NCBI GenBank assembly: GCA_023415575.1 | Contig: JAEZKF010000029.1 | Coordinates: 1-64,000 of the forward strand | DNA: 64,000 nucleotides | Origin: Bacillota bacterium | Lineage (GTDB): Bacteria; Bacillota; Clostridia; Oscillospirales; Ruminococcaceae | Direction of reading: 5' to 3' | Part shown: positions 8,901 to 19,317 of the stretch, piece after piece | Layout: each line of letters begins with the position of its first letter | How positions within the stretch are numbered: position 1 is the stretch's first letter | The notes under the pieces: generated by a model | What the model was told of the DNA's origin: nothing | What the model saw: the letters and a program-made list of their open reading frames with translations, nothing else | Databases searched by the model: none | Translations under genes and position numbers: made by a program

Positions 8901-8936
8901 GGGGGTGTTTTCATTTGAAGATACCCCCTTGTTTTT
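8901..8936 (+). terminator. Terminator of the TetR gene
   Basis: GGGGGTGTTTTC and GAAGATACCCCC form an imperfect stem followed by TTGTTTTT. Confidence 0.7.
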
Positions 8937-8949
8937 CATTTGAGAATAT

Positions 8950-8990
8950 TAAAATAAAACGGCTGCGGAAATGTGTTCTTTCCGCAGCCT
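8950..8990 (-). terminator. Terminator downstream of upp
   Basis: A perfect 11-bp stem (GGCTGCGGAAA / TTTCCGCAGCC) with a 7-base loop. On the minus strand it is followed by GTTTTATTTT; on the plus strand by TGATTTTT, so it may act both ways. Confidence 0.8.
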
Positions 8991-9013
8991 GATTTTTCAT
9001 GGAATAAACCGCA

Positions 9014-9649
9014 CTACTTCGTGCCGAAGATACGGTCGCCCGCATCGCCGAGACCGGGCACGATATAGCCATGGTCGTTGAGGCGCTCATCTAAGCTTGC
9101 AGCATAGATCTGCACATCGGGGTGTGCGTCATGCAGAAGCTTAAGACCCTCGGGTGCTGCAATGATGCACATAAACTTGATATGCATCGCTCCGCGCTTT
9201 TTAATCATCGAGATAGCGTCTACCGCCGAGCCGCCGGTAGCAAGCATCGGGTCAAGCACGATAACATCGCGCTCCTCTATATCTCCGGGCAGCTTGCAGT
9301 AGTATTCTACAGGCGCAAGCGTTTCGGGGTCGCGGTACAGGCCGATATGACCAACCTTTGCCGCGGGTACAAGCTGCAGTACGCCATCCACCATGCCAAG
9401 TCCTGCGCGAAGAATGGGTACAAACGCAACCTTTCTGCCCGTAATAACCTTAGTTCTTGCTACTGCAACGGGGGTCTCGATCTCTACCTCCTTCAAGGGC
9501 AGATCTCTGGTCGCCTCGTAGCACATCAGCATAGCAATCTCCGAGACTAGCTCACGGAACTCCTTGGAGCCGGTGGTCTTATCCCGCAAAAGCGAAACCT
9601 TATGCTGAATGAGCGGGTGGTCCATAATAAACGGGTTTTTCTGGTGCAT
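9014..9649 (-). CDS. upp: Uracil phosphoribosyltransferase
   Basis: Converts uracil and PRPP to UMP in pyrimidine salvage. 211 residues, the usual length. It contains the PRPP loop [14 protein letters not shown] and the family stretch [14 protein letters not shown], and the C-terminal [13 protein letters not shown]. Start ATG at 9647-9649 behind AAGGATGG. Last gene of the fhs-tsaE-tsaB-upp run. The de novo pyrimidine operon lies about 22 kb away and shows its own PyrR element; none is seen upstream of upp. Confidence 0.96.
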   Translation of the reverse strand: MHQKNPFIMDHPLIQHKVSLLRDKTTGSKEFRELVSEIAMLMCYEATRDLPLKEVEIETPVAVARTKVITGRKVAFVPILRAGLGMVDGVLQLVPAAKVGHIGLYRDPETLAPVEYYCKLPGDIEERDVIVLDPMLATGGSAVDAISMIKKRGAMHIKFMCIIAAPEGLKLLHDAHPDVQIYAASLDERLNDHGYIVPGLGDAGDRIFGTK

Positions 9650-9724
9650 GTTTTGCCATCCTTTCTGCGTATCCTTTGCGGCTTTGCTCCGCCCGAAAGG
9701 ACGTTGCTCTGTCGCTTGACAGTT

Positions 9725-10441
9725 TTATTCTTTTGAGGTAGCAGCGTTCTGCCTTGCGCGCAGTTCCCGCTCTGCCTGCGGCAGCCGCAGATAGGCGGGG
9801 GCTATTGATTGAGCGCTCTGCGCACTTCCCTTTTGCACCTCTAGCATTCCCAAGCGGCACACCGATGATGCGCGCTGAAAAACAAGATGCTCGGGCGCAA
9901 GCCGCAGACCCAAAAGTTCTTTATTCAATTTATTATAACATAAAGATGCGCCATCTCCAACCAAAAAAATCGGTTCGGCAAATTGTGTAAGTTGACGGGC
10001 TAACTCCTCTATGGACAATGCCGCATCCTCGGTCACGCGTGTAATCTCACCGCCATGCGCGCGAAACAGCGCTGTATATACCTGCTCGCAGCGGGCATCC
10101 ATCGCGGCACAGACCATGCCCTCAAAGCCGCGCAAATTGTAGGCGAGCGCATGCAGGGTTGAGACAGCAACACAAGGCTTTTCTGTTGCCATCGCCATGC
10201 CCTTGATTGCTGCAAGCCCGATACGCAGGCCCGTAAAGGACCCGGGGCCGTTTGAGACGGCATATGCGTCAATTTGGTCGGATGATAGCTGCGTGTTTTC
10301 AAGCAGTGCTTGCACCATCGGCATGAGCGTTTGGCTGTGTGTTAGCTTTGTATTGATGAAAAACTCGCCGAGTATGCGTGTTTCGTCACATAATGCGGCG
10401 CTTGCGGCGCCTGCTGAGGTATCAATGCCCAGTATAATCAT
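9725..10441 (-). CDS. tsaB: tRNA threonylcarbamoyladenosine protein TsaB
   Basis: 238 residues starting MIILGIDTSAGAAS, with NGPGSFTGLRIGLAAIKG, the typical TsaB stretch. TsaB is the scaffold partner of TsaD and TsaE in making t6A37 on ANN-decoding tRNAs. The open frame extends 15 codons upstream, but the ATG at 10439-10441 gives the normal N-terminus. 71 bases after tsaE in the same direction; tsaD is not in the window. Confidence 0.93.
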   Translation of the reverse strand: MIILGIDTSAGAASAALCDETRILGEFFINTKLTHSQTLMPMVQALLENTQLSSDQIDAYAVSNGPGSFTGLRIGLAAIKGMAMATEKPCVAVSTLHALAYNLRGFEGMVCAAMDARCEQVYTALFRAHGGEITRVTEDAALSIEELARQLTQFAEPIFLVGDGASLCYNKLNKELLGLRLAPEHLVFQRASSVCRLGMLEVQKGSAQSAQSIAPAYLRLPQAERELRARQNAATSKE

Positions 10442-10512
10442 GATAAAAGACCGTGCCCTTCCGGCTGTATGCCTAAAATCGCCCAAAATGCACCGGATGA
10501 TGTGCTTTCGTA

Positions 10513-10932
10513 TTACTCCCTGCCCTCTATGACTATCTCCCGCTCGGTATCCGAAATGCGGGTAAGCGTTACGGTCAGATGACCGCTCGGCAGGGCGTTT
10601 TCGATGTTCTCACTCCACTCAACAGCAAGCACCGCGCCGGTGTCGAGGTAATCAAAAAAGCCCGTGGAGTAGAGATCATCCATGGTGGTAACCCGGTACA
10701 TATCAAAATGGTAAAGCGGTATGCGGCCCTCGTGCTCATGCACAAGCGCAAAGGTCGGGCTTGCCACCTCGTCGGTCACATCAAGCCCTCTTGCTAGTCC
10801 GCGCACAAAGGCGGTCTTTCCCGCCCCCATGCCGCCGCGCAGGGCAACCACATCGCCTGCGCGCAGTTTTTTTGCAAACTCGCAGGCTATCTGCTCGGTT
10901 TGCTCAGGACTGTGTGAAGTAAAACGCTGCAC
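10513..10932 (-). CDS. tsaE: tRNA threonylcarbamoyladenosine ATPase TsaE
   Basis: 139 residues with a Walker A GGMGAGKT (about residues 33-40), SPTFALVHEH and HFDMYR, the TsaE hallmarks. It is the ATPase that drives turnover of the TsaBD complex. The start is a GTG at 10930-10932 with AAGGAGG about 11 bases upstream. Only 21 bases separate it from fhs, so the two are co-transcribed. Confidence 0.93.
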   Translation of the reverse strand: MQRFTSHSPEQTEQIACEFAKKLRAGDVVALRGGMGAGKTAFVRGLARGLDVTDEVASPTFALVHEHEGRIPLYHFDMYRVTTMDDLYSTGFFDYLDTGAVLAVEWSENIENALPSGHLTVTLTRISDTEREIVIEGRE

Positions 10933-10953
10933 GCAGCACCGCCCTCCTTCGTC

Positions 10954-12621
10954 TTAGAATAAGCCGGTAATACAGCCGTTGTCGTCTACGTCAATCGAGC
11001 ATGCCGCAGGGTTCTTGGGCAGGCCCGGCATGGTCATAATATCACCGGTCAAAACAACAATAAATCCCGCACCGGACGAAATCTTTACATCCCTGACGGT
11101 GATGTCAAAGTCCTTGGGACGGCACAAGAGGCTGGGGTTATCAGACAAGGAATACTGCGTCTTTGCAATGCAGACGCGCAGATGTCCTTTGCCAAGGGCC
11201 TCAATCTCGCGGATGGCCTTTTCGGCAGCTGCGCTGTACACCACGTTTCTTGCCCCGTAAATGGTCGTTGCGATGCGCGCAATCTTATCTTTCACAGAAA
11301 GCGACTCATCATACAAGGGCCGGAAGTTTGACGGCTTTTCGCAGGCCGCGCACACCTTTTGGGCAAGCTCAATCGCTCCCTCGCCGCCCTTTGCAAACAC
11401 CTCGGAGAGGGCGAAGTCCGCGTCCATTTCGGTGCAGGCTTCCTTGATGAGTGCAAGCTCGGCATCGGTATCCGACGCAAAGCGGTTGATTGCAACCACG
11501 ACCGGCACGCCGTATTTCTTCATGTTCTCGATGTGGGCGCGCAGGTTATCAAGCCCTTTGGTGAGCGCCTCGACGTTCTCAAGGGAGGTTTCGTTCTTGG
11601 GTACGCCGCCGTTATATTTGAGCGCCCTTGCCGTCGCCACAATGACGATGGCGGACGGTGCAATCCCTGCCGTCGGGCATTTGATGTCAAGGAACTTCTC
11701 AGCGCCGAGGTCGGAACCGAAGCCCGCCTCGGTGATGCAGTAATTCCCCAGCTTTAAGGCGAGTCTTGTAGCCCGCACCGAGTTGCAGCCATGCGCGATA
11801 TTAGCGAAGGGGCCGCCGTGCACAAGGGCCGGGGTGTTTTCCAGCGTCTGCACAAGGTTGGGCTTAATAGCCTCCTTCAAAAGTGCTGCCATCGAGCCTG
11901 CGACATGAAGGTCCTTACAGTAGACAGGAGAGCCATCATAGCGGTAGGCAACAAGAATGTCGCCAAGGCGGCGTTTTAGGTCTGCAAAATCAGAAGCAAG
12001 GCAGAGGATTGCCATAACCTCGCTTGCAACCGTGATGATAAAGCCGTCCTCGCGCGGAACGCCGTTTGCCTTGCCTCCAAGGCCGATGACGACGTTGCGC
12101 AGGGCACGGTCGTTCATATCCATCGCGCGCTTAAAGAGGATTCTGCGCGGGTCGATACCAAGGGTATTGCCCTGTTGGATGTGGTTATCCAGCACTGCGC
12201 ACAAAAGGTTGTTTGCCGCGGTAATCGCGTGCATATCCCCTGTAAAGTGGAGGTTGATGTCCTCCATCGGAACAACTTGGGCGTATCCGCCGCCAGCTGC
12301 TCCGCCCTTGATGCCGAACACAGGGCCGAGCGACGGCTCACGCAGGGCGATGACCGCCTTCTTGCCGATCTTGTTCATGCCCTGCCCAAGACCTACGGTG
12401 GTAGTGGTTTTGCCCTCACCGGCGGGAGTCGGGTTGATGGCTGTCACCAGGATGAGCTTGCCGTCCTTTTTATCCCGCAGCCGTTCATACACGCTGTCCT
12501 CAATCTTCGCCTTGTAGCGGCCGTATGGGATCAACTCCTCATCCCCGATACCGAGTTCTCTAGCAATCTCGGTAATGGGGCGCATCTTACAGCCTTGCGC
12601 TATTTCGATATCCGTCAACAT
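10954..12621 (-). CDS. fhs: Formate--tetrahydrofolate ligase
   Basis: Makes 10-formyl-THF from formate, THF and ATP, entering one-carbon metabolism or the methyl branch of acetogenesis. 555 residues, standard length, starting [16 protein letters not shown], with the P-loop [13 protein letters not shown] and [22 protein letters not shown] with GGAGGTG upstream. First gene of an operon leading into tsaE, tsaB and upp. No other Wood-Ljungdahl genes are present, so a purely biosynthetic role is equally possible. Confidence 0.97.
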   Translation of the reverse strand: MLTDIEIAQGCKMRPITEIARELGIGDEELIPYGRYKAKIEDSVYERLRDKKDGKLILVTAINPTPAGEGKTTTTVGLGQGMNKIGKKAVIALREPSLGPVFGIKGGAAGGGYAQVVPMEDINLHFTGDMHAITAANNLLCAVLDNHIQQGNTLGIDPRRILFKRAMDMNDRALRNVVIGLGGKANGVPREDGFIITVASEVMAILCLASDFADLKRRLGDILVAYRYDGSPVYCKDLHVAGSMAALLKEAIKPNLVQTLENTPALVHGGPFANIAHGCNSVRATRLALKLGNYCITEAGFGSDLGAEKFLDIKCPTAGIAPSAIVIVATARALKYNGGVPKNETSLENVEALTKGLDNLRAHIENMKKYGVPVVVAINRFASDTDAELALIKEACTEMDADFALSEVFAKGGEGAIELAQKVCAACEKPSNFRPLYDESLSVKDKIARIATTIYGARNVVYSAAAEKAIREIEALGKGHLRVCIAKTQYSLSDNPSLLCRPKDFDITVRDVKISSGAGFIVVLTGDIMTMPGLPKNPAACSIDVDDNGCITGLF

Positions 12622-12773
12622 TCGGGCACCTCCAAAATAATCAGGGTATTGTATGCAAACCCTTTGCGCTGTGTCAATCCCGCGCAGTAAGGGGCTCTTT
12701 CTTTATTAGCCGTATAGACTGGTGTAGAGCCGGGGCAGTATATAGCAAATGTTGGCTTATGCACTATCGATTT

Positions 12774-12801
12774 ATTATATCACACATTTGCATGAGGTAA
12801 A
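12774..12801 (-). promoter_or_regulatory. Candidate promoter of fhs
   Basis: Minus strand TTTACC, a 16-base spacer and a perfect TATAAT. It leaves a leader of about 145 bases before fhs. Confidence 0.5.
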
Positions 12802-12901
12802 AGTATAGAATCAAGTCACTGTAATAGAAAACCGATTGATTATCGTGCTATAAATCAGCGAGCAGCAGTCGCAAGGGGCGCCCCCGCTCAGTTAATACTC
12901 C

Positions 12902-12930
12902 TTGTAAATAGGAAAAATCCATAATATAAT
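12902..12930 (+). promoter_or_regulatory. Promoter of the SEDS-family gene
   Basis: TTGTAA at 12902-12907, a 17-base spacer and TATAAT at 12925-12930. Confidence 0.65.
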
Positions 12931-12998
12931 AGCCTTATTGGTAAGGTTTCTATCCTGCGCAAGAACATTTGCTTGCGTAGTTAATGTAAAAAGATAAG

Positions 12999-13045
12999 CG
13001 GTGCGGCACAAGATAAAAGCGAAAAGGGCAAAATCTTGCGCACCG
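12999..13045 (+). other. Leader hairpin upstream of the SEDS gene
   Basis: CGGTGCG...CAAGAT (12999-13014, with a 3-base bulge) pairs with ATCTTGCGCACCG (13033-13045). No T tract follows, so it is not a terminator. It ends 17 bases before the start codon. Confidence 0.5.
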
Positions 13046-13062
13046 ACCGGACGGTGAAATGA

Positions 13063-14196
13063 ATGAAGGCCATTGGCACTGCAATACTCAACTACCTCAA
13101 GGCTACGGATAAGGTCTTGATTTTACTATCCCTTGCGGCGACCGGCTACGGTATGCTGATTCTTGCAGGGGTGTCTCAGGCGTATCTAAGCGGTATGCGC
13201 GGACTGTATGTCCAGATTGCGGGTACTGTGCTCGGCATCATATGTGCTGTGATTTTATCGAAGTTTGACTACAAGCTGCTCGGAAGGCTTTGGAAGCTGC
13301 ACGTTCCGCTTGCCTATGCGTTGATGCTTGCCACCTTTATCTTCGGCTACGGCCGTGCGGGTGCTAGCGGCGATAACCTAAACTGGATCGCCCTCCCCTT
13401 TGGTGCAAGCTTGCAGCCCTCTGAGTTTTTAAAAATCTCGTTTATCCTCTCGTTTGCCTACCATCTGGACAAGGTCAAGGAGAATATCAACCAGCCGCTG
13501 ACACTGCTAGGTCTGTGCCTGCACGGTGCGGCACCTGTGCTGCTTATTCACTTTCAGGGCGATGACGGTATGGCGCTGGTGTTTATCTTTATCTTTGCCG
13601 CCATGCTGTTTGCAGCGGGAATCTCGATGAAGTATGTGATTGCTGCGGCTGCCCTTGCCGTTGTTGCCATACCCGTTGCATGGCTAAAGCTGCTGACATA
13701 TGAGCAGAAGATGCGGTTTATGGCAATCTTTACCCCGGGCATTGACCCGCTTGGTGTAGAGTATCAGCAGAATTCGGCCCTCATAACCCTAGGCTCGGGG
13801 CGGCTGTCCGGCATCGGCCTCTTTTCAGATTCTCACCGGTTTGTTGACGAGATTCAAAACGACTTTATCTTTGCCTTTGTCGGCGAATCATTCGGCCTAA
13901 TCGGTTCTATCGCGGCGTTGTGCCTCATCTTCGGCGTGGCTGCTAAGATTCTGTTTATCTCCCGCACCTGCAAGGATACCCTCGGACAATGCATCTGTGT
14001 GGGCATCTTTGCAATGATTACCTCGCAGGCCATCATCAACGTCGGCATGTGCCTCAAGCTTTTGCCGGTAATCGGCATTACCCTGCCCTTCTTCTCTAAA
14101 GGCGGCTCGTCTATCCTATCAATCTACCTTGCGCTGGGACTTGCGCTGAGCGTGTATATGCACCGCTCTGTTACGCTGTTCGGTGAAAAGGGATAG
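13063..14196 (+). CDS. SEDS-family peptidoglycan polymerase (RodA/FtsW type)
   Basis: 377 residues with about ten hydrophobic segments. Family marks are LQPSEFLKISFILSFAY, FQGDDGMALVF (the equivalent of the QPDLGT region with the essential Asp), NDFIFAFVGESFGL, and LPFFSKGGSSILS near the end. SEDS proteins polymerise lipid II into glycan strands with a partner class B PBP, which is absent here. Length and the single-gene setting suit RodA better than FtsW, but I cannot separate RodA, FtsW and SpoVE reliably. The ribosome site is weak and a hairpin lies in the leader, which may lower translation. Confidence 0.88.
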   Translation: MKAIGTAILNYLKATDKVLILLSLAATGYGMLILAGVSQAYLSGMRGLYVQIAGTVLGIICAVILSKFDYKLLGRLWKLHVPLAYALMLATFIFGYGRAGASGDNLNWIALPFGASLQPSEFLKISFILSFAYHLDKVKENINQPLTLLGLCLHGAAPVLLIHFQGDDGMALVFIFIFAAMLFAAGISMKYVIAAAALAVVAIPVAWLKLLTYEQKMRFMAIFTPGIDPLGVEYQQNSALITLGSGRLSGIGLFSDSHRFVDEIQNDFIFAFVGESFGLIGSIAALCLIFGVAAKILFISRTCKDTLGQCICVGIFAMITSQAIINVGMCLKLLPVIGITLPFFSKGGSSILSIYLALGLALSVYMHRSVTLFGEKG

Positions 14197-14230
14197 TTGT
14201 CGCCATCAACTAGCATATAGTAACAAAAGC

Positions 14231-14265
14231 GCCGCGCAAGGTCGAATGACCTGCGCGGCTTTTTT
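14231..14265 (+). terminator. Terminator of the SEDS gene
   Basis: GCCGCGCAAGGTC pairs with GACCTGCGCGGC (one bulge) and is followed by TTTTTT. Confidence 0.85.
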
Positions 14266-14340
14266 CAATTTTTTGATTGCTTTTTTAGCTGGATGTGGTA
14301 TTATAAAAATGATAACTATTCTTTTTTAGATTGGCTCTCA

Positions 14341-15342
14341 TTAATCATCGGCTACCGCATCCTGCGCGGGTTTGGATGAGGGCTCTGCTTGCTTCCCGCT
14401 TTCACCTGCAAGGTCAAAGGGCGAGAACTCATAGCCCGCAGCGCGTATCTTATCGATATACGCTCCTAGGATTTCAGCGTTGTCCTTGGAAACCGCGTGC
14501 AACAGGTAGATGCCGCCCGAGTGCGGCGACTTTGTGGTTGCGGCGAGCGCCGCATCATAGCCGATTTGGTGGTTGACATCCCAATCCTTATAAGCGAAGC
14601 TCCACAAAACAGTCAGATAACCGAGCGAATGGGTAAGCGCCAATGTCTGCTCCGAGAATGCGCCCTCCGGCGGGCGGAACAGCCACATCTCATAGCCGAA
14701 GTTCTGCAGCACATAGTCGTGCAGGGTCATAATCTCGGTTTTGCACTCATCTAAGCTGATGGTTGTCATATTCGGGTGCTTGGTGCTGTGGTTGCCCACC
14801 ACATGGCCCTCGTCAATCATGCGCGCAACGATCTGGGGGTTTGCCTTGGCATAAGGATAGGTGATAAAGAAAACAGCGCTGACGCCTTTTTCCTTGAGCG
14901 TATCGAGGATGGCTTCGGTATAGCCGTTCTCGTAGCCCTCGTCAAAGGTCAGATAGATCTTACCGTTGTCGGGCCCGATAAAGTATGTGCCGTATTTGCC
15001 GTACTTCTCCTGCAGCTGCACCGGAGCTTCGGGTCGGCCGTCCTTATCCAGGCGGTTGCCCGGGCCCCACTGTACCTGGGAGGACGGGAGCGATGCGATG
15101 TCCTCATACTTTGCTGAGATGGCGGGCTTCACCGGTGCCTCCGGCAGCTCGGAGGGGTTTGACTCCACCTCGGGCGTGCTTGGGTCGGCAGGCGGCAGCT
15201 CCGATACTGTTGACTCCGTACTACTCACATTAGCCGACGAGGTGCCGCTTTTGTTGTCATCAAGCAGCGAATAGGTGCAGGAGGTTAACATAAGCGTTGC
15301 TGTTGTAACAGCCAGAGTTTTTCTAAAAATCCTGTATTTCAA
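14341..15342 (-). CDS. pdaA: Polysaccharide deacetylase, PdaA type, lipoprotein
   Basis: About 333 residues. The N-terminus LKYRIFRKTL followed by a hydrophobic stretch and LMLTSC (lipobox Cys at about 22) predicts a lipoprotein; a Ser/Pro/Glu-rich linker follows. The NodB domain has TFDEGYENGYT, NHSTKHP (metal histidines) and RPPEGAFSE, the pattern of PdaA, which de-N-acetylates N-acetylmuramic acid during muramic-delta-lactam formation in the spore cortex. The start is read as TTG at 15340-15342 behind GAAGGGAT; a longer frame exists up to 15405 but would bury the signal peptide. Classical PdaA has a secretion signal, so the lipoprotein form is a lineage feature. Confidence 0.85.
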   Translation of the reverse strand: MKYRIFRKTLAVTTATLMLTSCTYSLLDDNKSGTSSANVSSTESTVSELPPADPSTPEVESNPSELPEAPVKPAISAKYEDIASLPSSQVQWGPGNRLDKDGRPEAPVQLQEKYGKYGTYFIGPDNGKIYLTFDEGYENGYTEAILDTLKEKGVSAVFFITYPYAKANPQIVARMIDEGHVVGNHSTKHPNMTTISLDECKTEIMTLHDYVLQNFGYEMWLFRPPEGAFSEQTLALTHSLGYLTVLWSFAYKDWDVNHQIGYDAALAATTKSPHSGGIYLLHAVSKDNAEILGAYIDKIRAAGYEFSPFDLAGESGKQAEPSSKPAQDAVADD

Positions 15343-15601
15343 CTTCTGAATCCCTTCAATCTGTACTGTAATATGTTTACATAATAATTCTAAATCTTCC
15401 CACAAGTATCACGATACGATAAAATTCGCGCGCTGTCAAGCCGTAAATATAGTGTTCATCCACCACCCGATTTCATGCGCAGAAGTTTTTTACTTTGATG
15501 TTTTACAGATTCGGACAAACATTCACAAATTCCAAATGGTATATTTTAGCTGGATCAGTGAAAGATATTATTTGATATTGAACAAGTAAAGGAGCGATTA
15601 G

Positions 15602-16888
<1,287 letters not shown>

Positions 16889-16910
16889 CATCCTTGGTTA
16901 ATATTTTCAT

Positions 16911-16950
16911 TGCCTGTTCTTGCTTTTGTAAGGACAGGCATTGCATTTTT
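16911..16950 (+). terminator. Terminator of eno
   Basis: TGCCTGTTCTT and AAGGACAGGCA form an 11-bp stem with one G-U pair, followed by TTGCATTTTT. Confidence 0.8.
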
Positions 16951-16973
16951 ACGCATTTGGGTCTATACTAAAT

Positions 16974-16994
16974 GTTGGCTGTATTGCAGCCAAC
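16974..16994 (+). other. Hairpin upstream of the F420-ligase-like gene
   Basis: GTTGGCTG-TATTG-CAGCCAAC, a perfect 8-bp stem 26 bases before the start codon, without a T tract. Confidence 0.5.
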
Positions 16995-17020
16995 ACCAGA
17001 ATGATGGGACGGTAACACAT

Positions 17021-17719
17021 ATGAGTGACGAGCTCCTGGTAAACGAAGAAAAGAACGGCATAATCAACGTAGACGGTGTCGACTATGCCCGTTATGCGAT
17101 AAAGACGCATGTCATCACCGACAAGGATAATATCTGCGATGTAGCGAAAAAGTATGCGCTGCCCCACATCAAGCCGGGCGACATCTTCTTTGTGTCCGAA
17201 AAGGCGGTTGCTTGCACCCAGCGTCGTGCAATCCGCATGAAGGACATCAAGCCGCGCCCGCTCGCCAAGTTTTTAAGCCGTTTTGTATTAAAAACCCCCT
17301 ACGGCATCGGCCTTGGCATCCCCGAGACGATGGAGATGGCCCTGCAGGAGTGCGGTACCATTCGCATCCTGTTTGCCGCGGCTGTTTCGGCAGTGGGTAA
17401 GCTCTTCCGTAAGCGCGGCTGGTTCTATGTCATCGCCGGCCCCAAAGCGCGCTCGATTGACGGTCCGTGCAGCTATACCCTGCCCCCTTACAACGAGTAC
17501 GTTGTACTTGCACCCGCAGACCCCGATAAGGTGGCAAAGGAGCTCTCGCAGGCACTTGGCTGCCCTGCCGCTGTCGTTGACATCAACGATTTAGAGGGTC
17601 AGATTCTCGGCACCTCCTCAAAGGATATGGACTGCGCATGGCTTGTAAAGCTGCTTAAGGATAACCCGCTCGGTCAGACCAACGAGCAGACCCCGATGGG
17701 CATCATCCGCAAGGTATAA
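17021..17719 (+). CDS. Coenzyme F420-0:L-glutamate ligase-like protein
   Basis: 232 residues. GDIFFVSEKAVACTQ near the start and YVVLAPADPDKVAKEL, AAVVDINDLEGQILGTS later resemble the CofE/FbiB ligase domain that adds glutamate to F420. Clostridia of this kind are not known to make F420, and no other cof or fbi gene is in view, so the true substrate is unknown. The ATG at 17021 is chosen over an upstream extension; the ribosome site (GGGACGG) is weak. It stands alone between two terminators. Confidence 0.7.
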   Translation: MSDELLVNEEKNGIINVDGVDYARYAIKTHVITDKDNICDVAKKYALPHIKPGDIFFVSEKAVACTQRRAIRMKDIKPRPLAKFLSRFVLKTPYGIGLGIPETMEMALQECGTIRILFAAAVSAVGKLFRKRGWFYVIAGPKARSIDGPCSYTLPPYNEYVVLAPADPDKVAKELSQALGCPAAVVDINDLEGQILGTSSKDMDCAWLVKLLKDNPLGQTNEQTPMGIIRKV

Positions 17720-17742
17720 TCAAAAAACCAAATCACATAAAT

Positions 17743-17784
17743 CGCATCCCTTTACGGAAAACCCGTGAAGAGATGCGGTTTTTT
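17743..17784 (+). terminator. Terminator of the F420-ligase-like gene
   Basis: CGCATCCCTTTACGG pairs with CCGTGAAGAGATGCG, including G-U pairs, followed by GTTTTTT. Confidence 0.8.
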
Positions 17785-17843
17785 GCTTTATTTAAGCCAT
17801 TAAGTGACCGTTTGAAAGCAGTCCATGCAAGGCATAAATACCC

Positions 17844-17872
17844 TTGTACTCCTAATATACTTTGGGTATATC
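17844..17872 (+). promoter_or_regulatory. Candidate promoter of the 17910 gene
   Basis: TTGTAC, a 17-base spacer and TATATC. Confidence 0.4.
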
Positions 17873-17909
17873 CGTAATAAACGTACGAAAGTAAAAAGGA
17901 GTGCATAAC

Positions 17910-18584
17910 ATGAGCCATGGTATTCGCAAAGGGGTTCCGGCTGCGGCAAATAAGGTCGCGGCCCAGCCAATCAGGACATTGCCGCCGGGTGTGGAAATCA
18001 TCTCAGAACAGGGTGAGGACGGCTGGAGAACCAGGGTCGTCTACGGCGGGGTCTACATGATTGACGGTATCGTCATGCAAAGCGTTTACCACGAGGGCGT
18101 TCTTTCGCTTGGTGTAAACCACCGGCGTATTAATACTGTATATCAGTTCGACCAAAACGGCGAACTGCTCATTAACTCTCTGAGCCGAGCCCTGGCTCAG
18201 GACAGCGATGTTGCCTTCTTCATCTGTCCGAGCCACCACGGCAAGATTTACATAAGGCATACCTTTTTGCAAAAGACCTTCCCGATTATCGGCGGGATCT
18301 CGTCTGTTGAGAAGCATTACGAAGTAGAGTTTGCCCTTGTGCAGGAGCATACCAAGATTGACTGCAAAAGCGGGGACATCTCGCAAAAGCTTGATATTCA
18401 CACCCATTACCGGGCAATCATCGACCCGGCAAACGCCCTTTCCACCCTAGTGCAGTATGTCAGCGGAAAGTGGGAGGTGCTTTCGGTCAGCGACCTTTTA
18501 AGCGGCAAGCAGATTTATGCCCGCAGGGCCTTTTCCGGGCAGTCCGCCTCGGCGGCAATTGCCCTGCACACCCTGAATAAGTAG
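17910..18584 (+). CDS. Protein of unknown function
   Basis: 224 residues, no signal peptide or membrane segment and no motif I recognise. It is rich in beta-strand-like stretches (VVYGGVYMIDGIVMQSVYH, KIYIRHTFLQKTFPIIGG, HYEVEFALVQEH). The ATG at 17910 is chosen because AAAAAGGAG ends 9 bases upstream; an in-frame GTG at 17901 abuts that site. It is followed by a probable spore-type protein gene, so a sporulation role is conceivable, but that is only context. Confidence 0.65.
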   Translation: MSHGIRKGVPAAANKVAAQPIRTLPPGVEIISEQGEDGWRTRVVYGGVYMIDGIVMQSVYHEGVLSLGVNHRRINTVYQFDQNGELLINSLSRALAQDSDVAFFICPSHHGKIYIRHTFLQKTFPIIGGISSVEKHYEVEFALVQEHTKIDCKSGDISQKLDIHTHYRAIIDPANALSTLVQYVSGKWEVLSVSDLLSGKQIYARRAFSGQSASAAIALHTLNK

Positions 18585-18709
18585 AACCTCGAATAAGGGG
18601 GCAATATGTCTTTTTAGCGGAATATCCCTGAACATTTTGTCGAACGCCTGAATATGATAGAACAAAGGATGTTTATATCTAAATAATAAATCACAGGTGG
18701 TATGAATTT

Positions 18710-19165
18710 ATGAGATGTAGTTCTAATTCTTGGCGTTCCGACCAGGTAGCGCTTAACGCTTCCAGTGGCGGCGCAGGTCCCCTTCCGATTATTACAACCC
18801 TGTTTTCTGAACCTCTGAATGTCGTATCCACATCCATCGACACACGTGGTATGCCCAGCGCAAACAACCTCCTTACCTTTACCAGCATCATCAGCTTGCC
18901 TCTTGGCATCTCCGTAACCCTGAACTTCCAGATTCGCCGCACCTCGAGTGACGGCAACAGTGCGAACGTCGGCGGAACCTATACCTTCTCGACCATCGTG
19001 GATGTATTGGAGGCCGAGGCGTTCTCGTTCCAGTTCTTCGATTCTCACGTAACACCAGACTTCTACACCTACTCCATAGAGCTTTCTACCAACTCGGTCA
19101 TCGACATCACACCCGGACTCACAATTCAAAACGCAGTTCTGAGTGTGCTCGCGGTAGCGGAGTAA
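18710..19165 (+). CDS. Probable spore-associated beta-rich protein (DUF4489-like)
   Basis: 151 residues with no cysteine cluster beyond Cys3, very Ser/Thr-rich and strand-rich: PLPIITTLFSEPLNVVSTSI, LTFTSIISLPLGISVTLNFQI, FSFQFFDSHVTPDFYTYSI. The order of these strands resembles the DUF4489-type proteins of spore-forming Clostridia; this is recalled similarity, not a search result. ATG at 18710 with AGGTGG 9 bases upstream. It lacks a signal peptide, as expected for a protein made in the mother cell and assembled on the spore. Confidence 0.6.
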   Translation: MRCSSNSWRSDQVALNASSGGAGPLPIITTLFSEPLNVVSTSIDTRGMPSANNLLTFTSIISLPLGISVTLNFQIRRTSSDGNSANVGGTYTFSTIVDVLEAEAFSFQFFDSHVTPDFYTYSIELSTNSVIDITPGLTIQNAVLSVLAVAE

Positions 19166-19190
19166 CATCTGCCTGCCGGCGTCGAGTGAA

Positions 19191-19235
19191 ACGCTCTGAT
19201 GGGAGAAGTCATTTGCCGACTAGGGCAAAGAGCGT
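19191..19235 (+). other. Nested inverted repeats after the DUF4489-like gene
   Basis: ACGCTCT (19191-19197) can pair with AGAGCGT (19229-19235), and inside it TTTGCC (19212-19217) pairs with GGCAAA (19224-19229). There is no T tract. It may be a 3'-end structure of the transcript. Confidence 0.4.
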
Positions 19236-19317
19236 AAACGCAATTGATAAGAAAAACCGCCCTTACATTCGCTTTGGGGTAAAGTTTAAATACAAAAAGA
19301 ATGAAAAAGCTAGTATC

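Larger units (their letters stand above)
12622..13062. other. Divergent intergenic region fhs / SEDS gene
   Basis: 441 bases without a convincing gene. It holds a minus-strand promoter for fhs (12774-12801), a plus-strand promoter (12902-12930) and a hairpin in the plus-strand leader (12999-13045). Confidence 0.6.
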
